From assembly GCA_021802025.1 (NCBI GenBank), contig JAKABC010000091.1, positions 1-7,229 of the forward strand: a stretch of DNA of 7,229 nucleotides. Reading direction: 5' to 3'. Under the pieces are notes generated by a model. It did no database searches and had not been told where the DNA came from. It was given only the letters and a program-made list of their open reading frames with translations. Both the position numbers and the translations under genes were made by a program. The stretch's first letter is position 1, and each line of letters starts with the position of its first letter. Below are positions 7,044 to 7,229 of the stretch, one piece after another. The DNA is from Actinomycetes bacterium. GTDB taxonomy: Bacteria > Actinomycetota > Acidimicrobiia > Acidimicrobiales > RAAP-2.

Positions 7044-7229
7044 GTGGCGAAGTTCGGAGAGGGCAGCGACCTCATCAAGTGCAGCTTCTGCGCGAAGGGT
7101 CAAAAGCAGGTCAAGAAGTTGATCGCGGGCCCGAGCGTCTACATCTGCGACGAGTGCATCGACCTGTGCAACGACATCATCGCCGACGAGTTCGGTGACC
7201 GGCCGGAGTTCGTCCTCGATCACCTGCCC
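7044..7229 (+). CDS. clpX: ATP-dependent Clp protease ATP-binding subunit ClpX, 3'-partial
   Basis: ClpX is the AAA+ unfoldase that recognises substrates and feeds them into ClpP. Only the first 62 codons lie in the window. They cover the N-terminal zinc-binding domain: after MAKFGEGSDLIK come C13-x2-C16, then QKQVKKLIAGPSVYICDEC with C35-x2-C38, the four zinc ligands, and C42 beyond. This domain dimerises and binds adaptors and some substrates. The sequence from GDLIKC-type start to CNDIIADEF is near-universal for ClpX, so the call is firm although the AAA+ module is outside. Start GTG 7044 is supported by GGAGG and by alignment of the MAKFGEG start with the family. It can be transcribed from its own -10-like box or by read-through from clpP. 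Confidence 0.95.
   Translation, partial: MAKFGEGSDLIKCSFCAKGQKQVKKLIAGPSVYICDECIDLCNDIIADEFGDRPEFVLDHLP

Noticed and set aside
4985..7078. A 697-codon open frame on the minus strand antisense to tig, clpP and the start of clpX
   Set aside because: Its protein is repetitive, rich in Gly, Arg, Val, His and Asp, and resembles no family. Long antisense frames are expected opposite GC-rich genes with strong third-position GC, and the plus strand here encodes three unmistakable proteins.

Overview
This is a GC-rich, gene-dense window with GTG starts, very short gaps and overlapping genes. It reads as an actinobacterial chromosome. The tig-clpP-clpX cluster, a ClpP2-like active-site motif, a protein of the mycothiol-dependent maleylpyruvate isomerase family, TANNNT -10 boxes and a tRNA gene without encoded CCA all fit Actinobacteria. 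A deep lineage such as Acidimicrobiia is my guess and is not proven by the sequence.

Left part (1-3963, all +): a spermidine/putrescine-type ABC importer. It consists of the ATPase (potA-like, 5' end outside the window), a Tat-exported substrate-binding protein (potD-like) and two permeases (potB- and potC-like). The order is A-D-B-C. All three junctions overlap (8, 40 and 4 nt), which indicates one translationally coupled transcript. The binding protein would deliver polyamine to the two-permease channel powered by the ATPase.

Middle (3964-5026): a tRNA-Pro(UGG) on the minus strand, convergent with potC. Divergent from it is a 271-aa MDMPI/DinB-like protein with a strong Shine-Dalgarno. The 83-bp gap between the tRNA 5' end and this gene holds two mirror-related -10-like elements.

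Right part (5027-7229, all +): the protein-quality-control cluster. It holds trigger factor (tig), one ClpP protease subunit (clpP) and the first 62 codons of clpX. Trigger factor binds nascent chains at the ribosome, and ClpXP degrades tagged or damaged proteins. Each gene is preceded by a similar TA-rGnTGGG -10-like element, and two of the three elements lie within or across small inverted repeats.

I see no mobile element, CRISPR array, phage gene or clearly new multi-gene system. The points worth a second look are the eroded prolyl-isomerase domain of trigger factor, the single ClpP2-like clpP, and the recurring promoter/inverted-repeat architecture before tig, clpP and clpX. No intergenic stretch exceeds 300 bases.
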